Shown: positions 25,211-34,984, counted from the stretch's first letter. The stretch is DNA of 64,000 nucleotides from Muribaculaceae bacterium (GCA_017548365.1 JAFZAC010000041.1:53165-117164); one strand, 5' to 3'. The notes: generated from the sequence alone by a model not told the origin. Numbers and translations: made by a program.

Positions 25211-26647
25211 ATGAAAAAGTATTTTTTATCAATCATAGCATTTGTTGCATTATCTTTTAATGGAATTGCAACAGGTGAAACTGTTAGAATATTATCCACT
25301 AACGATATGCACTCGGCATTAGAAAAAATGCCTCAACTTGCTGCAATTGTAGACAGCATTCGAGCAATCGATCCATCTGTCCTGGTTCTATCGGCTGGCG
25401 ACAACCGCACAGGGAATCCATACAATGACCGTTATGAGCCAGTATCTTATCCTATGATTCAGTTCATGAACCTAATAGGCTTTGACGCATCGGCACTTGG
25501 CAACCATGAATATGATTCAAAAGTAGAAGGACTTGCAAAAATGACAGCATTATCCAACTTTCAGTATCTTGCTGCCAATATCACATGTCCTCCCGAGACA
25601 GGGATTCATGTGGTGCCGTATAAGGTGTTTGACGTGAAAGGCGTTAAGGTAGGAGTACTAGGAATTACTCAAGTAGGCACACTTGGAATCCCCGACACGC
25701 ATCCCGATAATGTGATAGGCCTATCGTTCCAACAACCCGAAGAGATTATACCTCAGTATAAATGGCTCTCTGAGCAGTGTGATGTGAATATCCTACTTAC
25801 TCATGTGGGTTATGAGGTAGATTTAGAGCTAGCTAAGCTCTTTCCATACTATGATATGATAGTCAGCAGCCACTCTCACACCCAGCTTGAAGGCGGTGAG
25901 ATTCATAACGGAGTACTAATCACTCAGAACGGTTACCAGTTGCCACGTGTCACTCTCACTACTCTTGAAGTGGAAAATGGTAAAGTGGTCAGCAAGAGTG
26001 CCAAGAACATATTCATAGACAAGTCCACTCCGCGTGCCGATGCTGCAGACGCGCTTCTCAAGCATTTCAAGAACAGTCCTGAAATGGAACGTCAGATTGG
26101 ATTTTTTACGACTGATATCTCGACATACGATGCCCTTGGTGTGATGATGTGCGACGCATGGAGAGACGAGCTTGCCTGTGACATTGCCTTCGAGAATTAT
26201 GGAGGAGTGCGCTATGATGTGTTCCCTGCTGGTCCCATCACCGTTAAAGATATACTCAACCTAGATCCCTTTATGAATACAGCAGTGGTGATGACTCTCA
26301 CAGGCAAGGAACTCAGCGACATGCTCATCGCTTGCTTTAAGGCCGACCGAAATCGTTTCCCTATCACTAGCGGTTGTACAGCAATTGTCACATATACCGA
26401 CTCCAACAAGACTGATATCAAGACACTTCAGTTATTCGACAATGACGGTAGAGCGCTTGACATGAAGAAGAAATATAGAGTGATGACCAATAACTATGTT
26501 GCATCAATTTGTGACTCACCACGCAAGGATCAAGGCGAACGTGGCACCGAAACTACAAGCGACCTGATTATACGATGGATAGAAAAAGTAAAAACTGTTG
26601 ACTATCAAGGACGTAATAGTTTTATTGAGGTATGGAACAACCACTAG
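25211..26647 (+). CDS. Exported bifunctional metallophosphatase/5'-nucleotidase (UshA-like)
   Basis: The 478-residue protein has a signal peptide (about residues 1-20). A calcineurin-like metallophosphatase domain carries STNDMHS, SAGDNRTG, GNHEYD and the HSHT metal site. A C-terminal 5'-nucleotidase domain (about residues 290-460) contains the substrate-binding FENYGGVR and SGCTAIV. It should dephosphorylate nucleotides or other phosphomonoesters in the periplasm. In many Bacteroidetes the two domains are in separate genes; here they are joined. It is the second gene after the beta-grasp-like gene. Confidence 0.92.
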   Translation: MKKYFLSIIAFVALSFNGIATGETVRILSTNDMHSALEKMPQLAAIVDSIRAIDPSVLVLSAGDNRTGNPYNDRYEPVSYPMIQFMNLIGFDASALGNHEYDSKVEGLAKMTALSNFQYLAANITCPPETGIHVVPYKVFDVKGVKVGVLGITQVGTLGIPDTHPDNVIGLSFQQPEEIIPQYKWLSEQCDVNILLTHVGYEVDLELAKLFPYYDMIVSSHSHTQLEGGEIHNGVLITQNGYQLPRVTLTTLEVENGKVVSKSAKNIFIDKSTPRADAADALLKHFKNSPEMERQIGFFTTDISTYDALGVMMCDAWRDELACDIAFENYGGVRYDVFPAGPITVKDILNLDPFMNTAVVMTLTGKELSDMLIACFKADRNRFPITSGCTAIVTYTDSNKTDIKTLQLFDNDGRALDMKKKYRVMTNNYVASICDSPRKDQGERGTETTSDLIIRWIEKVKTVDYQGRNSFIEVWNNH

Positions 26648-26716
26648 CATAGGGTGTGTTGATAACTTTTACCGATAAAGTTATTAACAATTGTTTTTTA
26701 ATATTCTTATTGTACG

Positions 26717-26724
26717 TAATTTTG
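26717..26724 (+). promoter_or_regulatory. -7 box for nrdJ
   Basis: TAATTTTG followed by C, 54 bp upstream of the GTG start. TTG at 26691-26693 would leave a 23-bp spacer, so the -33 box is doubtful. Confidence 0.55.
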
Positions 26725-26778
26725 CAAGCTGCAGTGCAAAAAACTATTGCTAATTAATTAAAAAAACCAATAAATACA

Positions 26779-29337
26779 GTGGAAAAGAAAACTTACACCT
26801 ATGACGAGGCCTATCACGCTTCGTTACAATACTTTAAGGGCGATGAGCTGGCAGCTCGCGTTTGGGCGACAAAGTATGCACTCAAGGACTCCTTCGGGCA
26901 CCTTTATGAGCAGACGCCCGACGACATGCACCATCGCATTGCCAGCGAGATAGCGCGCATCGAGAAGAAGTATCCCAACCCGATGAGTGAGCAGCAAGTT
27001 TTTGACCTTCTCAAGAACTTCCGTTACATTGTACCACAGGGCAGTCCTATGGCAGGAATTGGAAACAATTTCCAAATTGGATCATTGAGCAACTGCTTTG
27101 TAATAGGCCTTGACGGGCAGCCTGACTCATATGGAGGAATTATCAAAATCGATGAGGAGCAAGTCCAACTCATGAAACGCCGTGGGGGTGTTGGTCACGA
27201 TTTGTCACACATTCGCCCCATGGGATCACCCGTTAAAAACTCGGCTCTAACTTCAACAGGACTCGTTCCATTCATGGAGCGTTACAGTAACTCCACACGC
27301 GAGGTAGCACAAGATGGTCGACGCGGAGCGCTAATGCTCACAGTAAGCATTAAACACCCTGACAGCGAGTCGTTTATTGACGCTAAGATGACTGAAGGCA
27401 AAGTGACTGGAGCAAATGTATCGGTCCGCATTGACGACGCATTCATGCAGGCAGCAGTTGATGGAACCGAATATACCCAACAATATCCCATCGATGCCGA
27501 TAAACCCACATTCACCAAGAAGATAGATGCGACAAAACTATGGAACAAGATTGTTCATAACGCATGGAAGAGTGCCGAGCCTGGCGTCCTGTTCTGGGAC
27601 ACCATCACACGTGAAGCTGTGCCCGACTGTTACGCTGATCTTGGATTCCGTACAATTTCCACAAACCCATGTGGTGAAATTCCCTTGTGTCCTTACGATA
27701 GTTGTAGACTAATTGCTGTTAATCTCTACAGTTATGTGGTAAACCCATTCACCAAGGATGCTTATTTCGATTTCGAGAAGTTTGCCGAACACATAGGCTA
27801 TGCACAGCGCATGATGGACGACATCATCGACCTTGAGATGGAGAAAATTGAAGCCATACTCGCCAAAATCAAGCAAGATCCCGAGACCGAAGAGGTTAAA
27901 ACCACAGAACTAAACCTTTGGAAAAAGATTCGCAACAAGACCCTTAAAGGACGCCGAACAGGTGTTGGAACAACCGCCGAAGGCGATATGGTAGCTGCCA
28001 TGGGATTCACTTATGGCACCGACGAAGCAACCGAGTTCTCGGTATCGGTTCACAAAGCTTTAGCTCTTGCAGCATACCGTTCGTCGGTTAATATGGCGCG
28101 TGAGCGTGGAGCGTTCGAAATCTACGATGCAAAGCGAGAGGCTAACAACCCGTTCATTCTGCGCATCAAGGAGGCCGACCCAGAGCTTTATGAAATGATG
28201 GTAAAATATGGCCGTCGAAACATTGCATGCCTTACTATCGCGCCTACTGGCACAACGAGTATTTTGACACAAACCACTTCCGGGATTGAGCCTGTGTTCC
28301 TACCTGTATACAAACGTCGTCGCAAGGTCAATCCCAGTGACAAGGACGTTAGGGTTGACTACGTTGACGAGTCGGGCGACTCTTTCGAAGAATACATCGT
28401 CTACCACCACAAGTTCATCACTTGGATGGAAACCAACGGCATCGAAGTGCGTAGCGACTACAGTCAGGAACAAATCGAAGATCTGGTTGCTCGCTCACCC
28501 TATTACAAAGCCACTAGCAACGATGTAGACTGGCTCAATAAAGTGCGCATGCAAGGTGCCGTACAAAAATGGGTTGATCATAGCATCAGTGTAACCATCA
28601 ATTTGCCAAATGACATCAGCGAAGAAATGGTGGGCAAACTCTATGTAGAGGCATGGCGCTCGGGATGCAAGGGTTGTACAGTTTATCGTGATGGTTCTCG
28701 CAGTGGCGTTCTAATCTCACTCTCAGGCGACGGCAAGAACAAGAAAAAGAAAGGCGAGAAGAAGGGGCACTATATGGCCGAAGAGGAACATATCCTCAAA
28801 CGTCCTGTAGAGCTTGAAGCTGACGTAGTGCGTTTCCAGAACAACAAGGAGAAATGGATTGCATTTATTGGCCTTATCGACAAACGTCCATACGAAATCT
28901 TCACCGGAATTGCCGATGACGATGAGGGAATTTTCTGTCCCAAATCGGTAACTAAAGGTAAGATTATCAAAGCCGTAAATGAGAATGGTGAAAAACGTTA
29001 TGATTTCCAGTTCATCAACAAGCGTGGATTCAAAACCACTATCGAAGGACTGAGCGAGAAGTTCAACCCTGAGTTCTGGAACTATGCCAAGCTTATTTCG
29101 GGTGTGCTACGCTACGGAATGCCCATTGAGCAGGTTCTTAAACTTGTCACAAGTCTTGAACTTGACAACAAGAGTATCAACACCTGGAAAATGGGAGTGG
29201 AACGCGCACTTAAAAAGTATTTACCTAACGGCACTAAACTGAGTGGCCAAACATGTCCAAACTGCGGACAAGAAAGTCTCATTTATCAAGAAGGATGCTT
29301 GATATGCACAAATTGTGGCACATCTCGCTGCGGTTGA
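26779..29337 (+). CDS. nrdJ: Adenosylcobalamin-dependent ribonucleotide reductase (class II)
   Basis: The 852-residue enzyme reduces ribonucleotides using a B12-generated thiyl radical and is oxygen-independent. Landmarks are GSLSNCFVIG with a redox Cys, the active-site loop NPCGEIPLCPYD, and the phosphate-binding IAPTGTTSIL. The C-terminal tail is cysteine-rich (CPNCGQ...CTNCGTSRCG), typical of NrdJ. Translation appears to start at GTG 26779. The frame upstream offers no ATG near the promoter box, and the N-terminus EKKTYTYDEAYHASL looks natural. It is monocistronic, with a terminator behind it. Confidence 0.96.
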   Translation: MEKKTYTYDEAYHASLQYFKGDELAARVWATKYALKDSFGHLYEQTPDDMHHRIASEIARIEKKYPNPMSEQQVFDLLKNFRYIVPQGSPMAGIGNNFQIGSLSNCFVIGLDGQPDSYGGIIKIDEEQVQLMKRRGGVGHDLSHIRPMGSPVKNSALTSTGLVPFMERYSNSTREVAQDGRRGALMLTVSIKHPDSESFIDAKMTEGKVTGANVSVRIDDAFMQAAVDGTEYTQQYPIDADKPTFTKKIDATKLWNKIVHNAWKSAEPGVLFWDTITREAVPDCYADLGFRTISTNPCGEIPLCPYDSCRLIAVNLYSYVVNPFTKDAYFDFEKFAEHIGYAQRMMDDIIDLEMEKIEAILAKIKQDPETEEVKTTELNLWKKIRNKTLKGRRTGVGTTAEGDMVAAMGFTYGTDEATEFSVSVHKALALAAYRSSVNMARERGAFEIYDAKREANNPFILRIKEADPELYEMMVKYGRRNIACLTIAPTGTTSILTQTTSGIEPVFLPVYKRRRKVNPSDKDVRVDYVDESGDSFEEYIVYHHKFITWMETNGIEVRSDYSQEQIEDLVARSPYYKATSNDVDWLNKVRMQGAVQKWVDHSISVTINLPNDISEEMVGKLYVEAWRSGCKGCTVYRDGSRSGVLISLSGDGKNKKKKGEKKGHYMAEEEHILKRPVELEADVVRFQNNKEKWIAFIGLIDKRPYEIFTGIADDDEGIFCPKSVTKGKIIKAVNENGEKRYDFQFINKRGFKTTIEGLSEKFNPEFWNYAKLISGVLRYGMPIEQVLKLVTSLELDNKSINTWKMGVERALKKYLPNGTKLSGQTCPNCGQESLIYQEGCLICTNCGTSRCG

Positions 29338-29359
29338 TAGACGATTAGGTCACAAAATA

Positions 29360-29396
29360 AATAATGACGGATTGACAAGATCCGTCATTATTTTTA
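29360..29396. terminator. Bidirectional terminator between nrdJ and the ThiE-like gene
   Basis: A perfect 13-bp stem, aataatgacggat (29360-29372) with atccgtcattatt (29380-29392). It is followed by T-rich sequence on the plus strand and by TATTTTG on the minus strand, so it may serve both convergent genes. Confidence 0.88.
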
Positions 29397-29409
29397 TTAT
29401 GCTTGTAAT

Positions 29410-30006
29410 CTATAAAGAATTGATGCGTTCTTCTGCAAGCAACTCAAGTTTGATTATCAAATCTTTAAGTTCAACGGCTTCAGTATTACTGCTGTCAAGC
29501 GAAACACCGTTCACACCGCTGGCGCGAAGCATCGATAGCGTTGGAATGAAACCAAAATGAGCTATCACAGGTTCATCTCGTCCCGATGATTTCATCTGTT
29601 CAACAATTTCACTTTGCACCTTAACATCGTCAACATTTTTGTCAATCTCGATGTAATCAACAGCTGCACGTGGCACAAAAGGCACCTCACTTGAGTTGTT
29701 AATTGTAACTCCAATTATGGGTTCCTCGCCCATGTCTTTACGAGCATCTACAGCCGAGATTGATGGGTTGGTAAGATGAAGTCCGTCCAATTTCAAGCGT
29801 TTTACTGCTTCCACATCATTCTCGACAGTGAGGATAGCATCATACTCCTTGCAAGATTGTCTTATAATATCAATTGTGTTATCTTGCTCTGAAATTGGCA
29901 GAAGACTCACATCAAGCCTAATCCATTGACATGCGTTCTTGAGCGCTGCTTTTGCTGTATCAATGATTTCTGCACTATTTGTGCCGCTAACTATGAATTG
30001 AAGCAT
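29410..30006 (-). CDS. ThiE/TenI-like TIM-barrel protein, probably divergent
   Basis: The 198-residue protein follows the layout of thiamine phosphate synthase/TenI proteins: an N-terminal strand, LTVENDVEAVKRLKLDGLHLTN (like the ND and DGVHLGQ motifs) and IIGVTINNSSE. The later pyrophosphate-binding and GGI-type motifs are poorly preserved; AHFGFIPTLSMLRASGVNG is the only remnant. It may have lost ThiE activity or act like TenI. It is the last gene after proS, 2 bp away, which is not a thiamine operon. I am fairly sure of the fold, not of the function. Confidence 0.7.
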   Translation of the reverse strand: MLQFIVSGTNSAEIIDTAKAALKNACQWIRLDVSLLPISEQDNTIDIIRQSCKEYDAILTVENDVEAVKRLKLDGLHLTNPSISAVDARKDMGEEPIIGVTINNSSEVPFVPRAAVDYIEIDKNVDDVKVQSEIVEQMKSSGRDEPVIAHFGFIPTLSMLRASGVNGVSLDSSNTEAVELKDLIIKLELLAEERINSL

Positions 30007-30008
30007 TT

Positions 30009-31490
30009 TTAATAGTTACGAGCAAATACAACGCGGCATTTAGAAGGTTTACCAGTGAGCATGTCTACACCTTCTTCGGGCTCAGCGTCAAGAGGAATGC
30101 ACCTAATAGTTGCCTTGGTTTCCTCTTTAATTCGATCTTCAGTTTCGGGAGTGCCGTCCCAATGAGCTAGCACAAATCCACCTTTCTCAATCTGGGCTTT
30201 GAATTCCTCGTAGGTATCGACCTTGTAAGTCATGCTCTCACGCAAGTCATAAGCCTTCTTGTAAATGTTAGCCTGAATCTCATCAAGGAGATCCTTAACC
30301 GTCGACTCAATGCCTTCGAGTGAAGCACTTGATTTCTCGAGAGTATCACGACGCATAATCTCAATTGTGCCATTAGCAATGTCGCGAGCTCCAAGCACAA
30401 GCCTCACAGGAACACCCTTAAGTTCATAGTCGGCAAACTTGAATCCAGGACGCTTGTTGTCGGCATTATCAAATTTAACAGAAATGCCCATAGCCTTCAA
30501 GTTCTCAACAATAGGATAAACCTTGGCATTGATTTCATCAAGCTGCTCCTGATTCTTGTAAATAGGAACAATAACCACTTGAATAGGTGCTAATTTTGGA
30601 GGAAGTACCAAGCCGTTGTCATCGCTGTGAGTCATGATAAGAGCTCCCATAAGTCGAGTCGAAACTCCCCAAGATGTAGCCCATACATAGTCAAGCTTAT
30701 TCTCTTGATTCACAAATTTCACATCAAATGCCTTGGCAAAATTCTGTCCCAAGAAGTGGGATGTTCCCGACTGCAATGCTTTGCCATCCTGCATCATAGC
30801 TTCAATAGTATAAGTCTCAAGAGCACCTGCAAAACGCTCATTTGCACTCTTGACGCCTTTAACTACAGGCACTGCCATATATTTCTCGGCAAAGTCGGAA
30901 TAAACGTTTAGCATCTTTATTGCCTCTTCTTGAGCCTCTTCCTTAGTTGCATGAGCTGTATGTCCTTCTTGCCAAAGGAACTCAGCAGTGCGCAAGAACA
31001 TACGTGTGCGCATCTCCCAACGCATCACATTTGCCCATTGATTTATGAGCAGAGGAAGGTCTCGATAAGAATTTATCCAATTGCGATAAGTATTCCAGAT
31101 GACAGTCTCACTAGTGGGACGAATGATTAGCTCTTCTTCAAGCCTTGCCTCAGGGTCAACTACTACCCCACTACCATCAGGAGCATTCATTAGACGGTGG
31201 TGAGTTACCACTGCACATTCCTTTGCAAAACCTTCAACATGCTCTGCCTCACGGCTCAGGAAGGATTTTGGAATAAGCAATGGGAAATAGGCATTTTGAA
31301 CGCCTGTTTCTTTAAACATGTTGTCAAGCTCTCGTTGCATTTTCTCCCAAATTGCGTAGCCATAAGGTTTAATAACCATACATCCACGCACCGCCGATTG
31401 CTCGGCAAGGTCGGCTTTGATCACGAGATCGTTATACCACTGCGAGTAATTTACGCTTCTCTTCGTTAAATCTTTAATTTCAATTGCCAT
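30009..31490 (-). CDS. proS: Prolyl-tRNA synthetase (archaeal/eukaryotic-type)
   Basis: ProS charges tRNA-Pro. The 493-residue enzyme lacks the large editing insertion of the E. coli type. It has the class II motifs [31 protein letters not shown] (motif 2) and [12 protein letters not shown] (motif 3). The C-terminal extension is characteristic of the archaeal/eukaryotic-like type and ends in Tyr. This type is normal in Bacteroidetes. It lies 17 bp downstream of the OmpA-like gene. Confidence 0.97.
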   Translation of the reverse strand: MAIEIKDLTKRSVNYSQWYNDLVIKADLAEQSAVRGCMVIKPYGYAIWEKMQRELDNMFKETGVQNAYFPLLIPKSFLSREAEHVEGFAKECAVVTHHRLMNAPDGSGVVVDPEARLEEELIIRPTSETVIWNTYRNWINSYRDLPLLINQWANVMRWEMRTRMFLRTAEFLWQEGHTAHATKEEAQEEAIKMLNVYSDFAEKYMAVPVVKGVKSANERFAGALETYTIEAMMQDGKALQSGTSHFLGQNFAKAFDVKFVNQENKLDYVWATSWGVSTRLMGALIMTHSDDNGLVLPPKLAPIQVVIVPIYKNQEQLDEINAKVYPIVENLKAMGISVKFDNADNKRPGFKFADYELKGVPVRLVLGARDIANGTIEIMRRDTLEKSSASLEGIESTVKDLLDEIQANIYKKAYDLRESMTYKVDTYEEFKAQIEKGGFVLAHWDGTPETEDRIKEETKATIRCIPLDAEPEEGVDMLTGKPSKCRVVFARNY

Positions 31491-31507
31491 ATTATTTTAT
31501 TTTGTTG

Positions 31508-32119
31508 TTATTTTAGCAAGTTTTTCTTTGCCTGGTCTATCATTACTTGTCCTGGTACCAAATATATCTCCAAACGACGATTTAACCTTCTATTTTGCAT
31601 AGAATTGTTGGGCAACAGTGCACTAGAGTTGCCAAAAGAAAACTTATAAAGATTCTTGACATCGGCATTTTCGGCAAACCAATCATAAACGCTCTGCACA
31701 CGTAAATCAGTCAATTCCTTAGAGTATTGCTCCGATGCACTGTTATCGTGATACATCGCAATTACCATGTGATAAAAATCAGGAGTTCTCAAGAAAGGAC
31801 AATATTTCAGTAATACAAGTTCTGCATCTGAACTCAGCTCTGTCTGATTGGGCTCAAAAAGGAGATCTGCAGGAATTGTAACAATAATCACCTCAGTGTT
31901 GCGTATAGTCATCACATTAAGATTTCTGTCTTCCGACAAAATCTTGGCTTGTTTCATTTGATAATCACATATTGCTTTACGCGACTTACTATCTTTAATC
32001 TGGGGGTTGTAGATAACATCATCAAGCGACTGTGATGTAACCTGGACCATTGACGATAACGACAATGATATCATCACAGCAACTAATATAAATCTGATTT
32101 GCAAAAAATAACTCTTCAT
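31508..32119 (-). CDS. OmpA-like periplasmic protein
   Basis: The 203-residue protein has a signal peptide (about residues 1-29) and a C-terminal OmpA-type peptidoglycan-binding domain. The domain runs from the IPADLLFEPNQTELS strand near residue 82 to NRRLNRRLEIYLVPG near residue 178, which holds the conserved Arg. No lipobox cysteine is seen at the signal-peptide end. It probably anchors or senses the cell wall in the periplasm. It lies in the rimM-proS run, unrelated in function. Confidence 0.85.
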   Translation of the reverse strand: MKSYFLQIRFILVAVMISLSLSSMVQVTSQSLDDVIYNPQIKDSKSRKAICDYQMKQAKILSEDRNLNVMTIRNTEVIIVTIPADLLFEPNQTELSSDAELVLLKYCPFLRTPDFYHMVIAMYHDNSASEQYSKELTDLRVQSVYDWFAENADVKNLYKFSFGNSSALLPNNSMQNRRLNRRLEIYLVPGQVMIDQAKKNLLK

Positions 32120-32155
32120 AAGTGGTATGTGTTTTTTATTTTAATACTATATTAA

Positions 32156-32677
32156 TTACAATTCAAGCAGTTCCTGTGGCAATTCCATCTCTATGCAACG
32201 AGACTCGGTATCTATGTCAATGATAAATTCGTCGACAACAGGAATTAAAACCTTCTGTCCATCATCCATTTTTATTACAAAGAGAACATTGGCCGTAGTA
32301 TCGTCAACATCAATAATTCTCCCTTTGTATTTTACGTTAATTATGACATCATAATTCAAAAAGAAATCCACAGGCAGCTCATCTCGGTCGGTTGATTGAG
32401 AGTATTCGCTCTTCAAGACATAGATGTCATGATTCACAAGCATCGATGCATCAATTTCGTTGTTAATACCGTCTATCTTCACAAGAACAGTATCACGTGA
32501 TTTCTCACGGATGGCAGCAATGAAGAATGGCACAAAAATGCCGTCAACATTGCACACAAAGCATTTGCACTGTTCAAGAACATGTGCTTCGCCTAGGATT
32601 GTTGCAGAAATCTCCCCAGCAATGCCATGAGGCTTATTGAACTTTCCTATATGTGCAATTTCTTCACGAGTTATCAT
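32156..32677 (-). CDS. rimM: Ribosome maturation factor RimM
   Basis: RimM assists 30S subunit maturation by binding S19. The 173-residue protein has IGKFNKPHGIAGEI at the N-terminus (the RimM signature) and a PRC-barrel-type C-terminus with VLIPVVDEFI. Length is normal. The usual partners rpsP and trmD are not adjacent. It follows the DUF4290 gene by 7 bp. Confidence 0.94.
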   Translation of the reverse strand: MITREEIAHIGKFNKPHGIAGEISATILGEAHVLEQCKCFVCNVDGIFVPFFIAAIREKSRDTVLVKIDGINNEIDASMLVNHDIYVLKSEYSQSTDRDELPVDFFLNYDVIINVKYKGRIIDVDDTTANVLFVIKMDDGQKVLIPVVDEFIIDIDTESRCIEMELPQELLEL

Positions 32678-32684
32678 CTATCTA

Positions 32685-33281
32685 TTATTTCTTTTTTTTC
32701 TTTTTTGAAGAAGACTGCTGCTGTGTGGGAGCAATCTTGAATTCATGAAGTGAATGTGTCTCAGGATCTAATTTAATTTTACCTTTTGAGAAGAATTCTA
32801 AATCTTTGAAAATCTTAGCATCTTCCACATCCTCATTGTTAATTTGATAGATAAGTTTCTTCATGTGATTGGCAATGAGCATCACAAGAGCCTCTTTCTC
32901 TTCACCATCAGGATATTCGCATGCTCGCTCAATCATTTGGTCAACAATCTTGCCGTAATGCCTCATCTTGATGCTTTCTAGTTTATATTTAACCGGCACG
33001 GGCTTTGTGTCAAGGTTTTCGGGCTTAATCACCTCATAAGGATAGTCTACATCTAGCTTGAAATCGCTCATTATAGCAAGGTGATCCCAAAGTTTATGCT
33101 TATAGTCCGACTCTTCGTTGATATTTGGAAAAAGATTGCTCATAGTATTGATTATAGAATGAGCGCATTTATTTCTTTCCTCCCGGTCGACGATAGTACA
33201 GCAATAGTCAACCATCTGCTGTATGTTACGACCATACTCAGGCAGAGCAAGTTTCTTGAGTTGTGAATTATAAGTCAGCAT
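32685..33281 (-). CDS. DUF4290-family protein
   Basis: The 198-residue cytoplasmic protein begins MLTYNSQLKKLALPEYGRN, characteristic of the Bacteroidetes DUF4290 family. It is helical and ends in a run of six lysines after SSS. Function is unknown. Placement as the first gene of the rimM operon suggests a link to ribosome or RNA biology, which is only contextual. Confidence 0.88.
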   Translation of the reverse strand: MLTYNSQLKKLALPEYGRNIQQMVDYCCTIVDREERNKCAHSIINTMSNLFPNINEESDYKHKLWDHLAIMSDFKLDVDYPYEVIKPENLDTKPVPVKYKLESIKMRHYGKIVDQMIERACEYPDGEEKEALVMLIANHMKKLIYQINNEDVEDAKIFKDLEFFSKGKIKLDPETHSLHEFKIAPTQQQSSSKKKKKK

Positions 33282-33304
33282 TATTATAACAATTATTGTG
33301 ATTG

Positions 33305-33312
33305 CAAATATA
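33305..33312 (-). promoter_or_regulatory. Possible -7 box for the DUF4290-rimM-proS run
   Basis: The minus strand reads TATATTTG followed by C, 24 bp from the DUF4290 ATG. No clear -33 box is seen. Confidence 0.45.
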
Positions 33313-33338
33313 TAAATAATTTTGTGAGCGGTAAAGCT

Positions 33339-34031
33339 TTAGAGAACTTTTTTCTTGGGCACTGTAGCTTGAAAATCCTTAAGATATAATGGCGTCGAGT
33401 AAGCAACATCAATAAACCGTTGTTCTCTGAAAGCTTTTTCAGACAATGCAAGCATGTCGACTGCAACAGGCTTGATATCAGGAATAAAACGCACATTTGG
33501 ATGATTAATCACCTTAGAGGCCTTCTCAGCACCATTGCCCAATATAACAAGATTATGACTTTGTAGCAAGTCACTGAAAGAATTCTCATCAAGTATCATG
33601 GGTTGTGGCTCCATAAACGCTTCAAGAGCACTATTGTAGACAGCAGTATAAACTTCCATGCGACGTGCATCTATCATAGGCACAAATAACACATCGTCAT
33701 CAAAAAACTTACTAAACATTGTCGATACAGTGAGCAATTGTAAGGTGTTAACCCCAATGAGAGGCACATCCAAGCCAAAAGCTAAACCTTTTGCCTGAGA
33801 CAGTCCTATACGAAGACCGGTGTAAGAGCCAGGCCCTATACTAACCGCTATTGCATCAATATGCAAACTCCGGCGGGCAGCTGTGTCCAAAGCATCTTTA
33901 ATGAATTGGCTTAATAGTGTGGCATGTGAAAGACCTTCATAGTTCTCGTTGTGTTCAACTATTTGTCCTTCAGAGCCTAACGCCACTGAGCAAACGTTTG
34001 TTGAAGTCTCTATGTTGAGTATAGTAGCCAT
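33339..34031 (-). CDS. tsaB: tRNA threonylcarbamoyladenosine biosynthesis protein TsaB
   Basis: TsaB is the scaffold partner of TsaD in t6A37 modification. The 230-residue protein has ILNIETSTNVCSVAL, then SIGPGSYTGLRIGLSQAKGL, the TsaB signature of the ASKHA fold. It has its own promoter box and is divergent from the nitroreductase. No other t6A gene is nearby. Confidence 0.95.
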   Translation of the reverse strand: MATILNIETSTNVCSVALGSEGQIVEHNENYEGLSHATLLSQFIKDALDTAARRSLHIDAIAVSIGPGSYTGLRIGLSQAKGLAFGLDVPLIGVNTLQLLTVSTMFSKFFDDDVLFVPMIDARRMEVYTAVYNSALEAFMEPQPMILDENSFSDLLQSHNLVILGNGAEKASKVINHPNVRFIPDIKPVAVDMLALSEKAFREQRFIDVAYSTPLYLKDFQATVPKKKVL

Positions 34032-34049
34032 GATTGATTAAACAGAGTA

Positions 34050-34057
34050 CAAAATTA
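34050..34057 (-). promoter_or_regulatory. -7 box for tsaB
   Basis: The minus strand reads TAATTTTG, 18 bp from the ATG at 34031. The -33 box is not clear. Confidence 0.5.
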
Positions 34058-34154
34058 CAAAAAAACGATGAAAAAGCAGGACTGATTTACTAAAATAATC
34101 GCAATTAATACTTCAAATCTCATTTAAGTGAACATTGTAACTACAATCACTATT

Positions 34155-34184
34155 TTGGGCTTCTATTGAAAATGTGTAACTTTG
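34155..34184 (+). promoter_or_regulatory. Promoter for the nitroreductase
   Basis: TTG (34155-34157), 19 bp, TAACTTTG (34177-34184) followed by C, a near-ideal Bacteroidetes promoter 17 bp before the ATG. Confidence 0.72.
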
Positions 34185-34201
34185 CAATAAAATAAATAAT
34201 T

Positions 34202-34948
34202 ATGGACTTAAAATATTTCTTTGATCGTGCCACGGTGCGCGATTATTCTGAACAAGATCTCGACATCAATTATATTGACGAGATGATTGAAGCAGCAAGC
34301 CATGCCCCAACCACCGGAGGCATGCAGCTTTATAGTGTAGTGATAACTCGTGACAAGGCGATGAAAGAAAAGCTGGCTCCTTGCCATTTTAACCAACCTA
34401 TGGTTATGACAGCGCCTGTGGTTCTTACTTTCTGCGCCGATTTCAACCGCTTTGTGACTTGGTGCAAAGTGTCAAAAGCCGATCCAGGCTACGACAATTT
34501 CCAATCGCTGATGAGCGCCATCCTCGACGTGACCATTTTCGCACAGCAGTTCAACACTATCGCCGAAATGAATGGTCTGGGATGTTGCTATCTGGGCACT
34601 ACAACCTATAATGCCAAAGAGATTGCCGAGGTCCTAAACCTACCCAACCGCGTCGTACCAATAATCACGCTCACAGTGGGCTACCCAAAACAAAAAGAGC
34701 AGCTGAAGACCGACCGTCTGCCCCTAGAAGGAATTATCCACCAGGAGCACTATCACGAGATGAACGCACAAAAAATTAAGAAGATTTATAAACACAAAGA
34801 ATCGCTCGAAATAAACAAAGCTTTCGTGAAAGAAAACAACAAAGAAACCTTAGCACAAGTCTTCACCGACGTACGTTACCCAAAGGAAACAAATGAAATA
34901 TTCTCCAAGAAGTTCTTGGATTATCTTAAAGAACAAAAATATTTGTAA
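34202..34948 (+). CDS. NfsA-like nitroreductase/flavin reductase
   Basis: The 248-residue FMN-dependent oxidoreductase has the N-terminal RATVRDYSEQDL, APTTGGMQ (like the family motif APTSGNMQ), GLGCCYLGTT and VGYPKQKEQLKTDRLPLEGIIH. The layout is that of the NfsA/FRP group, which reduces nitro compounds, quinones or flavins with NAD(P)H. The C-terminal 50 residues are Lys-rich. It is monocistronic between a good promoter and a terminator. Confidence 0.92.
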   Translation: MDLKYFFDRATVRDYSEQDLDINYIDEMIEAASHAPTTGGMQLYSVVITRDKAMKEKLAPCHFNQPMVMTAPVVLTFCADFNRFVTWCKVSKADPGYDNFQSLMSAILDVTIFAQQFNTIAEMNGLGCCYLGTTTYNAKEIAEVLNLPNRVVPIITLTVGYPKQKEQLKTDRLPLEGIIHQEHYHEMNAQKIKKIYKHKESLEINKAFVKENNKETLAQVFTDVRYPKETNEIFSKKFLDYLKEQKYL

Positions 34949-34951
34949 GAA

Positions 34952-34984
34952 AAAATCCCCGACGCTTATGCGCTGGGGATTTTG
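34952..34984 (+). terminator. Terminator after the nitroreductase
   Basis: The stem aaaatccccgacgc (34952-34965) pairs with gcgctggggatttt (34970-34983) with a small internal mismatch; the T-run is short. Confidence 0.75.
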
